A stretch of DNA of 64,000 bases, taken from Entamoeba histolytica HM-1:IMSS (Eukaryota; Evosea; Mastigamoebida; Endamoebidae). Every line of letters begins with the position of its first letter. The first letter of the stretch is position 1. The stretch is from positions 25,535-89,534 of the forward strand of contig NW_001914902.1 in assembly GCF_000208925.1 (NCBI RefSeq), written 5' to 3'. Positions 10,601 to 20,840 of the stretch are shown one piece after another. The notes below the pieces were generated by a model. It did not search any database, was not told where the DNA came from, and saw only the letters and a list, made by a program, of their open reading frames with translations. A program made the translations under genes and the position numbers.

Positions 10601-13600
10601 GAAACCCCACGTTCTTCTCCACAAATGGAAAAACGAGTTGATGATACAATAAAAACACCAAAAACTCATTTAAAACATAAAGTTGGAAATATTTCAATGT
10701 CTGAACTTGGTTCAAACTCAAGTTCTCCGGACATTCATAAAGGAGGTGTAGTTATTGATTTCAATAAAGACAATGTAAGTGATACTCCTCTTTCTAGTAG
10801 TCCATTAAAAAAACATGTTTATGGAAGTAAAACCCCTATGAGACTTTCTTTCCTAAAAACTAATCCAATTCAAGTTAACCAAACCTCACCCTCTCCTATG
10901 GGGTCTAGTGCATCTAGTCTTAGAAATTCATTGGAAGTTGGAACTGAATTAAGTTTAGGAAGATTAGAGAATGAAGTTCATGAAGACTCAACTGAATCAA
11001 AAAAGCCAAGAAAAGATAACATGAGGTTTTGTGTAAATACATCAGACAGACGTCAAGAAAATGAAAGAAATGAATCAATAAAAGTTCCAACAACACATAT
11101 TGCTTCTGTTTCACCACTAATACCTTGTGTTATTGAAGACAATATTTTAAAGGAAGAGTCGAAGAAGAAAGAGTCTATTAACCCAACACCCAATAACACA
11201 AAGCCAGTTGAAACAAGAATTGAAGAACCTCAAGGAATTGTTTCAACTGACAAACCAAATGATACAAAAGTTAAAGAAGAAATAAAGAAAGAAGGTATGC
11301 CTCCTGCTCGAAAAAAGCGACCACCACCACTTAAAATGGTTCCAGCTATTAGAAAGTCTATTGATAACTCAGGAACTGGAACGTCATCTGCATCAGGAAG
11401 TACAACTAATAGTTCTACTGGATTATTGACACAAGTAGAACAGAAATTTAAGGAAACAGGGAAGTTACATCTTATTCTTGATACGATGATGTTTGAAAAA
11501 ACAAACACTGAAGTAGTAAAAGTTGATGAACATTCATATGAAAATATGAGAAAAACAAGAAGAATTTATGTTAATAGTGATGTACATAAAGAGATTTTAA
11601 TGTTATTGTTTAATTTAATAGTGATGGAGAATGGAGTATTAGACCCATTATATACTGACCAATTTCCAGATTTAAAAGGTATGAAAGATGCATTATTTAT
11701 TTTGTCATGTCATTTAGATCGTAGTTCAAATAGAGAAATAGCAAAACAGTTATTCTGTCAAGAATCGTTAAATCCAGGAATTCAAGAGTTATTAAGGTTA
11801 TTATCACAACAATTTTTTGATATGTCAAAATATTCAATTATTAAAGTCATTGGAGAAGGTGCGTATGGAGTATGTTCTGAGGCATTGGTAAAATATGGAT
11901 CAGATGTAACACTGAATAAAGTTGTCATCAAACAAATTAAAATTTCTGAATCTCCTAAAGCAAGAAGTGTTCTTCATGACATTTTTAATGAAATTCTTAT
12001 TCTTGAAAGACATTGCAGAGATGAAAGAGTTTCTCATTTATTTGAATATGGATATAATGAAGGGTTTTATAATATTGTTATGTATCAATATTCTGCATCA
12101 TTAGGATCATGGAGAAGAAATTTACAACCATCAACATCAAACACACGAATTCATTTATTGTTAAATATTTACAAAGAAGTATTACGAGTTTGTCAAGTTT
12201 TAAACCAACGAATTATTCATTTTGATATTAAATGTGAAAATTTCTTAATTGAGCCATTACCTGGAGTATCATTAGAAACAGTCAATAATCCACAAACAGA
12301 AATTCCACCATTTAAGTTATGTCTTGCTGATTTTGGGGAGGCATGTGTTTATCGTAATGATAAAGAAGCAAATACAACTAGACATCGTGGAACAGAATCA
12401 ATTAAACCACCAGAAATGTTAAAAATGGATTTAGCAGGAGGAATGCCTGTAAATGCATCATGTGATATTTGGGCATTAGGCTGTTTGTTATATGAATTAT
12501 ATACATCAAAAATGCTTTTTGCAATTGCTGATGTTGGAGAATTTTATTTCAGAGTATTAAAGAGTGAAGAATTATTAACTGAAGAAAATAAAGAATTACT
12601 TGGAAATAACGAATATTTAATTGGATTTCTTGAATTTGTATTAAACAGAGATCCAACGAAACGACCACAAATATCTACATTAGCACAAAGATTTGATGAA
12701 GTAATTGAAAAGTTTAAAAAAGATAATAAAAAGGATTTACTTAAAGCAAAGAAGTGGGAAAAGAATAGAAAGATGTTGGAAAGAAAACAATATGAAGAAA
12801 TTGAAGAAGAAAATATTCAATCAAAGAAAGATATTGATATTAAAAGAGGAATAGAAGTTGTTGATTTTGAAGAATCTAAACAAGTATTTAAATATTTTAA
12901 TAATGTTCTATTTGGTGGAGAAATGAATGATGAAGAAGTATATAAAAGAGGAATTAAATATGTTATGCATTTTGGAGAAGAATTACCAACATCACTTTCA
13001 CTTACTGCTATGAATTATCCTATTCCAAAAACAATTGAAGAAATGATTAAATTATTTTCACGAATTATTGAGGTATTAAGGGAATTTGTTGTATCAAAAA
13101 GAGCTGTATATATTTGTGGAGATAAAGGATATATGCCAGCTGCTTTGTTAGTTGGATTTACAATGCAAAAACATTACTTATCAGAGTATGAGTCTTATCT
13201 TTACATTCAAAAAGTATGTCCATATGTTAGACTTCATGAATCTGTTTTAAGTGGATTAAAGTATTTTGAAAAGAATCCAATTCCATCAATTTTCAGTGGT
13301 AATGATAAATTAAGACATTTCCATTGTTTATGTGGAATTGTTGATATAGTTTTAACCCAACCCATTGATGAAGAATTAGTTAGAAATTGTAGATGTGAAG
13401 CAGATGGTAAAGAATGTTGTCCTAATCGTCATAATGGGTGTAGAATCTTTTTAGAAACAATGAAAGAAAAATCATCGTATGATGCAATATTTATGAAATG
13501 GGTTGGAGTAAAACAAAAGAATGTTGTGGGAATGAAGAATCTTTTGAACGTTATGAATGTGTTTGTTTATTCTTTTTTTTTGTATTTTATTTGCTTAATT

Positions 13601-13782
13601 AAAATATTCACCTAATTAGACTACCATCTTCTGGTAAAAGTGCAAAGATATATTCTTGTAAGAGTTGCGGATTTATTATGTTTGCCATTCCTAAAAAAGG
13701 ATTGGAAAAGAAGTTTTCAACAAACGGCAAAGGATATGATTTATTTATAGTGGTTAATAATGCTGGAATAGAACTGTTCTAA
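7677..13782 (+). CDS. Very large protein kinase with C-terminal inactive dual-specificity-phosphatase domain (two introns)
   Basis: Three exons, 7677-7858, 7909-13560 and 13620-13782, with GTTTGT...TAG introns of 50 and 59 nt, encode 1998 residues. The N-terminal ~900 residues are helical and unrecognised. Residues ~870-1270 are Ser/Pro/Thr-rich and probably disordered. A kinase domain spans ~1368-1664 with intact residues: GEGAYG glycine loop, VVIKQIK lysine, HFDIKCEN catalytic loop, ADFGE and GTESIKPPE. Residues ~1710-1860 follow the fold pattern of a dual-specificity phosphatase (VLFGGEMNDEEVYKRGIKYV, then VYICGDKGYMPAALLVGF). The signature Cys is present, but the Arg of CX5R is Met, so the domain should be catalytically dead. 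A Cys-rich tail follows (CRCEADGKECC, then YSCKSCGF), possibly zinc-binding. Splicing of the last intron supplies this YSCKSCGF end. Confidence 0.82.
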
Positions 13783-14737
13783 ACAATTTCATTTGTAATT
13801 TATCAATTTATACAATATGTTGTTTATATTCCATTTTTACCAAAAATGTTTTTAAGTCTATTTCCTAACTTAACAAGACTATTTTGACTTTGTATATCAT
13901 CTTTTTTTTCATTATTTCCTGTCTACAACAACCTAATTTGTTATACTCTTTTTCAAACCTTCTATTTTTTGTTTCTTTTTCATGCAACTTTTGTTCATTT
14001 TATTCTTTTATTTATCATATAATCACAAAACTGTTATTATTTTATGTCTCATACATGAATTGTTCAATAAAATTGTTTAACAAACTCATTTCTAATAACT
14101 TATTAAAAAGCACATTTTAATGGATATTAAAAGTGTTTCATCTGTACTAACAATTACTTATTACTTGGATTAACTATGTTTTTAACTAAATATAGGATGA
14201 AACTATCAAGTCCCAATAAACTCAAGAATTTCTAAATAAATACTTAATAAAAGTGGACATTGGATTTTTCATGGATTTTCGATTAGTTATTTTTATAAAG
14301 AATAGAATATAAAAATGATTTGAACGTGTTTATAAAATTTCTTACAGACAATTTAGATAACACTGACAATTCATTTAATATCATATAAATAAAGAATAAA
14401 AAAGAAGAAATAACAACGGAGTAAAACAAAAGGTAATAAATAATAAGTTAATAAAACAAATATAAAACTATTAATTCGAATAAATAATCAAATAATTAAT
14501 AAAATAAGATTTTAACTTCTTTTGTAATGTCTGTTTCAATTCTTTAATTAATCTAATGCTTTATTTATTATTCCATTTGATTCAATTTGTTATTCAATTT
14601 ATTTTCAGATTTCATATTTTCTATATTCTTTATACTATTCTTTATTTACTTAACTCCATTCTTATTGTGATATACATTAATAATATCATTTATTAAAATT
14701 ATTTTATTCTTTTTATTTCTTATTTATATTTTATCTT
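13783..14737. other. Gene-poor AT-rich stretch
   Basis: No convincing gene. A 78-residue hydrophobic frame at 13884-14120 consists of Phe/Leu/Ile/Ser codons, as expected for T-rich DNA, and is not called. The composition becomes more random than in flanking regions. Confidence 0.5.
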
Positions 14738-15623
14738 TATATTTTATTTGTTTTATTACTTATGTGTTGTGTCAATGAATATTTCCAGTTACTAATTTTC
14801 ATTATACTTATATTTAATTCATTTAATGTTATTATGACATTATCATAATTGATATATCTTTCATTCCACGAGGTGATTTGTTTTATTTTCCAATTTTCTT
14901 TATTTAATATCACATGTGTTTCATATAACGATTTCAAATATTCTAAAGTAATATCGTTATTTGGGTATATTTCATTTTTTGTTTCTTCCTTATTTTAATT
15001 TTCTTATTAGAATCAAACATTAGTTTATTTGTATTGATTCTGACTATTTCTTCCTTATTAAATTTAATTCTTTTATCATTGTCATCATATATTTTAGGTA
15101 TTTTATTCTTTCTAATGTTTTGACTTTAATTCCTTCTTCATCATATTCTTTTAATTTTATGATGCACTTTATTCTCTACAATTTCATTGACCAAATCTTC
15201 TAGTCTATTTATTTTCTTTAGGATTTCTTTTATTTCATATCAAATTTGTCTCTTATTATTTTATTTTGGAGATAGAGGTGCATAACCATTGAAATATTCA
15301 TATCATCTTACAGATCCTACATTCTGCTTCCTGACAATACCAATCTATTATTAATTTCTCTTATGAATTCTTCAGTTTCTTTTCTTTTCCAGTAGTAATC
15401 AATGTTTGAACATTTTTCTACTTTCATTTCTTTTACTTTATTGATGAGAGTGTTAAGATATTCTTCATCAATTTCAATAGAGTTATTCTTTAATTATGTT
15501 GTTTTTTATTATTGAATTACACTCTACTCTTCCTTCTATTATATTACTTACTTTCACTTTAATGTATTGTTTAATGCTTTCTTTTATTTTATGTGATAAT
15601 TTTAATATATTTAATATATTCAT
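14738..15623 (-). pseudogene. Decayed coiled-coil protein gene
   Basis: Reading the minus strand from an ATG at 15623, the frame MNILNILKLSHKIKES runs to a stop near 15490. It is continued in another frame (NSIEIDEEYLNTLINKVKEM, then CSNIDYYWKRKETEEFIREI) to ~15340, then in further frames (KEILKKINRLEDLVNEIVEN; EYDEEGIKVKTLERI) and finally to 14738 (NDITLEYLKSLYETHVILNK). Together these give about 290 residues of charged, coding-like sequence interrupted by at least four frameshifts or stops. No GTTTGT...TAG introns explain the breaks. The parent family is not recognised. Confidence 0.62.
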
Positions 15624-16629
15624 TTTCACTCGTAAATGAAATATAATTTATCATCTTAATTTATCCATTTTATTTAATTAAAATAAAAATTTATCAAGTA
15701 AAAACGATACAAAGAAATATAGAAGGTGTTATTGAAAAATAAGAAATAATTAAAGTTGGAATAATACACAAAAAGAATATATTTTGATTGTTTATTACCA
15801 AAAATGAAAAAATCTTATTGTCGTTATTAAACAAAAGAAATATATTCATATTTATTAAGAATAGGAAGAAATGTAATTATTCAAATAATAACAGTATCAA
15901 TAAAATATATTAGTATTGATAGAAAATATAAAACAATTACTAACTAAAAAAATTGAGAGTAAAAAGATAATATTAATAATATTACGAATCTACTTCTATA
16001 TAAATTTTAAATAAGATTTTGTTTATCATAAGAAGATAATTAAAATATAATCAAATAATATATAAACAGATTCTAATACAATAATACTAGAGAATAACAA
16101 TGAATATAAGATTATTATAAATTTTTAGAAGAATCAAAATTGCTTCATCCAAGTCATTCATTCAATACTATTTGAAGAAAATACAATGCTATTCATAAAG
16201 AAACTATTGATTATTTTGTTATTAAAAATGTCTCATCAAATTTATTGATTTTTTGATGTTAATTTAATTTTTAATTATCACAAAACTCTCTTTTTTAAAT
16301 GCTTAACTAAATTTAAGATATTCAAACATAAAAAGTACATGTTTCAATCTTGACAAATTTTTAATTTAAAAGAATAGATGAATTCCATTTCTATCTTTAT
16401 TATTTTAAAAAACTAACGATTTTATAAAAACTCAATTTTTAAAAAACAATCGTTCAAATCAAATACCTTTCTTTGTTATACTGTACATTTCAATAAAACT
16501 ACAATTATTAAAACAAATCATGTGTGTCAAACCAATAATATAATAAAACTATTTTTAAATAGCATAATTTATATTAATAAGATAGAAACTGAATCTCATA
16601 TTTTACAAATAAATCAAAACAAAATAATA
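15624..16629. other. Long AT-rich intergenic region, no gene seen
   Basis: About 1 kb without a coding-like frame on either strand, upstream of the TMK-like ectodomain gene. It may hold further unrecognisable remnants of the decayed gene at 14.7-15.6 kb. Confidence 0.45.
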
Positions 16630-18123
16630 ATGTTATTCATTATTTTATTTATTCTTGTTAAAGATTGCCAAAGTAAACTACTTTTTGATTGTGTCCCAAT
16701 TGGTAATAAATTCAGTGATGGATTTAATTCTCAGACAAACACATCATCTCTACAATGTTCAACAACGCATTCAAACAAAACATATTTATTTACAAAAGAC
16801 TTCAGTGATGATTCAGAAAAAGATTGGTTAGTTGGTCACACAGTGGTTGATGGTCAAATTCTATTTTCTTCTAATAACCATCATTTATTTATTACATCGA
16901 ATTTAACTTTAACTAACCAAAGTCAGTTATATCTTCAACGACCCTTTCAAGTAAGTTATTTATTGAAAATGATGTCACAGTCTCAAATATATGTATTTCA
17001 TTCATTACAAATACAAAAAAGCATTACTATAAACAGTCAATTAAAAACAAATTATCCATTAATTGTTTCATGGAGTGCTATTGGAATCGAACTCTTTAAG
17101 TCTCTTCAAATTAATAACAGCACTGAATGCTTTGACCTTCTTTCAATGCAATCGTCTTATATCCTCAATACTGCTAATTCTATTAATACAATAAAAACAA
17201 ATGATTTTCCTTATCCTCTTTCAACTGGTCATATTCATCTTCTTTCTGGACAACGTCTTATTCGTTATTGCCCTTCTTCTGTCCCGTTTACTAATGAAGT
17301 TAAATGTATTTTAACAACTCCATTTTATCAAAAGTCTTATTCAGGTAGTGGAAATTATGCCTTTGCTTACCCTCATTGCCCGTGCAATGATGAACATACT
17401 TCATGTATTCTTGAATTTTTATCTTCTGAAGTGTACCTTCAATCAAATGACCTATCACATACACTACTTCACATTAATCATAATACTACTCTCCACCAAC
17501 TTGACACTTCAAAATTAATTCACCTTGAAGACTTATGTTTATTACGTCTTATCTCTATGAGACTATTTTCTCAAAATGTTATTAAAACATCGTTTGGGTT
17601 TATTACGAATTTTGGAGATAGTGATGGTATGTTTTTCTTTAATCCATTAAATAATACTTTAGTACTAACTGGAACAAATGAAATTTGTTTGACCCAATAT
17701 AAAAATAAAATTCCATTTACTTTCATTGGTCATGGAATGATTTATTTAAAAGATATTCAAGATTCATCTGTATTTGCTTTTAGGATAGATAATGAAAAAG
17801 AAAGACTTAAAATCCATATCAATCAAAAAGGAAATAGTCAAGTACTGATATTTGACCAACAAAGTTATCTTGATGAATTACCATATTGTGCTGTGGTGAT
17901 AATCAAATCTAAGAATAATTTCACTTGTCAATCTTGCAAAGAAGGATTGACTTTAACTCGGTCTAATCTTTGTATTAAAGATATTCATTGTATTCGTCAC
18001 TCTCCAAATAGTCATTGTCTAAGTTGTAAGGATGGATATCAATTGTCTGTTGATAGAACTTGTCAAAGTAAATATAATAATATTGAAAAAATATCGTTAT
18101 GCAAAGGTGATACTTGTGATTAA
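16630..18123 (+). CDS. Secreted TMK-like ectodomain protein with C-terminal cysteine-rich region
   Basis: The start is placed at ATG 16630 because it opens with a signal peptide (MLFIILFILVKDCQS), giving 497 residues. An upstream in-frame ATG at 16522 would add 36 unlikely residues. The body is rich in N-glycosylation sequons and short beta-like hydrophobic repeats. The last ~80 residues carry C-x-x-C pairs in an EGF/furin-like spacing (CQSCKEGLTL, then CLSCKDGYQLSVDRTC). This architecture matches the extracellular part of Entamoeba transmembrane kinases (TMKs), but no membrane span or kinase follows; the frame ends LCKGDTCD. A membrane-bound pseudokinase without an ectodomain lies convergently 318 bp away. 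Family assignment is inference from architecture. Confidence 0.65.
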   Translation: MLFIILFILVKDCQSKLLFDCVPIGNKFSDGFNSQTNTSSLQCSTTHSNKTYLFTKDFSDDSEKDWLVGHTVVDGQILFSSNNHHLFITSNLTLTNQSQLYLQRPFQVSYLLKMMSQSQIYVFHSLQIQKSITINSQLKTNYPLIVSWSAIGIELFKSLQINNSTECFDLLSMQSSYILNTANSINTIKTNDFPYPLSTGHIHLLSGQRLIRYCPSSVPFTNEVKCILTTPFYQKSYSGSGNYAFAYPHCPCNDEHTSCILEFLSSEVYLQSNDLSHTLLHINHNTTLHQLDTSKLIHLEDLCLLRLISMRLFSQNVIKTSFGFITNFGDSDGMFFFNPLNNTLVLTGTNEICLTQYKNKIPFTFIGHGMIYLKDIQDSSVFAFRIDNEKERLKIHINQKGNSQVLIFDQQSYLDELPYCAVVIIKSKNNFTCQSCKEGLTLTRSNLCIKDIHCIRHSPNSHCLSCKDGYQLSVDRTCQSKYNNIEKISLCKGDTCD

Positions 18124-18441
18124 TTAAATATTGTTTTAATAATATCTTTCTCAACTCTTATTAATTTTGTTTTTTTTTTGAGGGGGGTTTATTTTAAATA
18201 GTTCTTAGTCATAAGAAATATTAATTAAGGTAGTGACTAGATAAACTTTTATATTAAAAAACAACTTTTTTGATAACTGTTGTATTAATTACTATTACTA
18301 ATAACCTTGACCATTTGAAGAAAAGGTTAAAGTATCAATTTACAATTAATAAATAGTAATATAAAATATTATACTAACTAAACGATGCTTAAAAAAAGTT
18401 GTTAAATTAATCACTCACAATACGAATAAAAGAAAGAGCAA
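18124..18441. other. Convergent intergenic region between ectodomain gene and pseudokinase gene
   Basis: 318 bp between two 3' ends. It contains a conspicuous T-run followed by a G-run (tttttttttgaggggggttt near 18170-18190), unusual in such AT-rich DNA. No coding frame bridges the two genes. Confidence 0.5.
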
Positions 18442-19356
18442 TCAAACTTGACATTCATTTATTTTCAAATTCGTGATATGTTGAATTAACAATGACACTG
18501 GTGGTCTTCTGTATGGTTCGTAACTTGTACATTCTTTTACAATTAGTTCTATTTCTTGAGATTCAAGACTAACTAACAGATGTTGCTTCTTTTTTATTTC
18601 AACATCCCTTCCAAGGATAGTTTGTAAAGGTTTTCTAAGAAGCACAAATGCCATAACCATTCCAAAAGAAAAAACATCAGAAGATGGAGTGGTGAATTTA
18701 TTTTGTGTTTCAGGAGAACAATATTCCATTCCAGGAATATGGGATTGAAAATGGGATGAATTTAATAAGAATTGACTCATTCTTGAAAAACAAGAGAAAG
18801 AAGGGTCAGACAATTTCATCTGATAATCATTAGTAACAAGAACATTCGATGGAGACACATTCCCATGAACAACTCCATTTGAATGTAGATATTTAAGACC
18901 ATTTAAAATATCAAGTGCAATATCATAATAGAAAATTTGGTCATGCAAATTGGGATGATTAGTTTGAACAAACTCATTCAAAGAAAGTCTATGACAGTAT
19001 CCTTCTATCAAAATAGGTGGTGTTGTTTGGTAGGCATAAACCTCTAGAAGATTTTTATGATGAAATTCTTCAAAATATTTCATAGATTTATGAATTACTT
19101 GTGGAGGCAATTGCTTCAATAATAATTTGATAATAAAACCATCATATCCATCAAGAAATTCATTTTGAACTTCTTTAAATTTATTGGCTTGTGCGTGATA
19201 TATTTTAGAGTAATCAGTAATACTAATAGCAGGTTCATTGATATTAAAATATTTCAAACTCTTAATAAATAAAATTTGTTGTTTATTCTTAGTAATTATA
19301 ACAAAAATTAACGTACTGACAACAAGTAATGAAACAATAAGGACATAAAATTCCAT
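18442..19356 (-). CDS. Membrane-anchored pseudokinase (TKL-like)
   Basis: 304 residues. Residues 3-21 are a hydrophobic span (MEFYVLIVSLLVVSTLIFVI) followed by lysines, so it is a signal anchor with a cytosolic kinase-like domain. The fold is recognisable from GLKYLHSNGVVHGNVSPSNV through to DVFSFGMVMAFVLL and YRRPP. Key residues are lost: HRD is HGN (catalytic Asp to Asn), the catalytic-loop Lys is Ser (HGNVSPSN), and DFG is DPS. No glycine-rich loop is evident. It should not transfer phosphate. It looks like the TM-plus-kinase half of an Entamoeba TMK without the ectodomain. The convergent neighbour is an ectodomain-only protein, so the two could be split from, or partners in, one receptor. 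Confidence 0.75.
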   Translation of the reverse strand: MEFYVLIVSLLVVSTLIFVIITKNKQQILFIKSLKYFNINEPAISITDYSKIYHAQANKFKEVQNEFLDGYDGFIIKLLLKQLPPQVIHKSMKYFEEFHHKNLLEVYAYQTTPPILIEGYCHRLSLNEFVQTNHPNLHDQIFYYDIALDILNGLKYLHSNGVVHGNVSPSNVLVTNDYQMKLSDPSFSCFSRMSQFLLNSSHFQSHIPGMEYCSPETQNKFTTPSSDVFSFGMVMAFVLLRKPLQTILGRDVEIKKKQHLLVSLESQEIELIVKECTSYEPYRRPPVSLLIQHITNLKINECQV

Positions 19357-19487
19357 TTTGTTTTTGTTCTCAATATTTCAAATTACCTTAAATATTTCTG
19401 TCTATTCCAGTATGAATTTTTCATCCTCAATGTAAGAATTAAAAAAAAGCTATAAAAGAAATAAAAAAAAGAGAGAAAGAAAACAAA

Positions 19488-20405
19488 TTAATCAAGTTTG
19501 TAGTAAGTTTTTTTATTGGCAGGTAATAAAGCTTGTTGTTCTAATACTTTCTTTACTAAACCATAAGATATTTTAACATCAGGATTTTCTCTTTTAAAGT
19601 CTTGTAAAACTCTAGAAACTATGAACTTATTGTAAGACTTAATTTGGTTCATATGAGTGTCAATGAAATCAATTAACATTGAATGTTGTTTTGTATATTT
19701 TCTTTCTTTATCTTCAATAACAAGTCTTCCATTAACTAATTTTTGACGATGAACTTTAGGTTCTCTTGTTTTACCACTTTGTTTTTTAATATAAATTTTT
19801 TGAGGATGTTCATCACCACCTTTATTTTTAACTAAATAAGTATAACAATAAAACAAAGTACCATCTTTGTCTTTAACAATTTCTTTATGAATACATTTAT
19901 TTTGTTTTGATTCACTAGCATTTATTGTTTGCATTAATGGAGATGGTTGTTCTTCAATAACTGGACAATCTGGTAATAATGTTTGTGTCATTGAAAGATT
20001 TTGATCATTCATTAAATGCATTGGATATAATTCATTTACTTCTCCATCATATGGTAGTTCACTCATCATTGGTTGTGGTATTTCTGGTGGAAGATCTGTT
20101 TCTTGTTGAACTTGATTATGACCAATCATTTGACCTTCTTCAATTCTTTGTCCACATTCATTTTGTTCTTGTGCAAGTGGTTGATTAAGTTCAAGAACAT
20201 GTGCCACTTGTTGTGTCTCAACATTTAATTCAATTTGTTCTTTCGTTTGTATTACTCCAGCACTATGTAAATCAATTTGTTCTGGTTTCATTTGAACACT
20301 ATCAGCACTAATCTCTTGAATATGAACTGAACTATCCATTTTAATTTCTTGTGGTTCAGCTCCAGTGGTACTTGTCGTTGGTATTTCACTCATAAAACTA
20401 GTCAT
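19488..20405 (-). CDS. Unknown acidic/basic bipartite protein
   Basis: 305 residues, not recognised. The first ~165 residues are Gln/Glu/Pro/Met-rich and acidic, probably disordered. The C-terminal ~140 are basic and more ordered (KIYIKKQSGKTREPKVHRQK, then QHSMLIDFIDTHMNQIKSYN and a helix ending KKVLEQQALLP). This layout, an acidic Gln-rich region followed by a basic folded domain, would suit a nucleic-acid-binding or transcription-related factor, but no known DNA-binding motif is identified. A second Met at residue 5 could be the true start. There is no signal peptide or membrane span. Confidence 0.6.
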   Translation of the reverse strand: MTSFMSEIPTTSTTGAEPQEIKMDSSVHIQEISADSVQMKPEQIDLHSAGVIQTKEQIELNVETQQVAHVLELNQPLAQEQNECGQRIEEGQMIGHNQVQQETDLPPEIPQPMMSELPYDGEVNELYPMHLMNDQNLSMTQTLLPDCPVIEEQPSPLMQTINASESKQNKCIHKEIVKDKDGTLFYCYTYLVKNKGGDEHPQKIYIKKQSGKTREPKVHRQKLVNGRLVIEDKERKYTKQHSMLIDFIDTHMNQIKSYNKFIVSRVLQDFKRENPDVKISYGLVKKVLEQQALLPANKKTYYKLD

Positions 20406-20840
20406 CTAATTAATTTTAGAACTTCAATAACAATTTTACATTTATCTGTGTTTTAATTCTTTTTTTTTAATATTTTTCTTTTAATTTTACTATTTTCCTT
20501 TTTTTCTCTTTTCAGTTTTATTCTTTTTCTTCCATTCTTTTTTAGGTTTTCTTTTTATTATTTTCTTTTAATTTTTTTATTATTACTTTTTTATTTTTCC
20601 TTTTTCTATCTTTTTATTTTTTAGTTCTTTCTGACTTTTATTTAAAAATTCCTTCTTTCCTTTAAATAACAAGAGGGTTTTTTTCGATAAAAATAAATAA
20701 AAAAATATGTTTTTTTTTTCTTAAACTGAAAATTTTTATTTTTGATGTTTTGAAACTTAAAATGTTTGTTTCTTAGATCTACTAAAAGAAAAAGAAAAAA
20801 GAAAAAGAAGAACTTAAAAGAACTAAAATATTAAGTGGAA
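20406..20840. other. T-rich divergent intergenic region
   Basis: 435 bp between divergent genes, dominated by T-runs and tttct/ttttt repeats on the left and A/G-rich sequence near the SNARE gene. It presumably contains both promoters; no RNA gene seen. Confidence 0.5.

Noticed and set aside
11230..11508. 92-residue minus-strand ORF within the large kinase gene
   Set aside because: Antisense to the Ser/Pro-rich region; no start context or independent coding bias.
13884..14120. 78-residue hydrophobic ORF
   Set aside because: Composed almost wholly of Phe/Leu/Ile/Ser codons from T-rich DNA; no signal or homology-like pattern.
16522..16629. Upstream start for the TMK-like ectodomain gene
   Set aside because: It would bury the signal peptide behind 36 polar residues.
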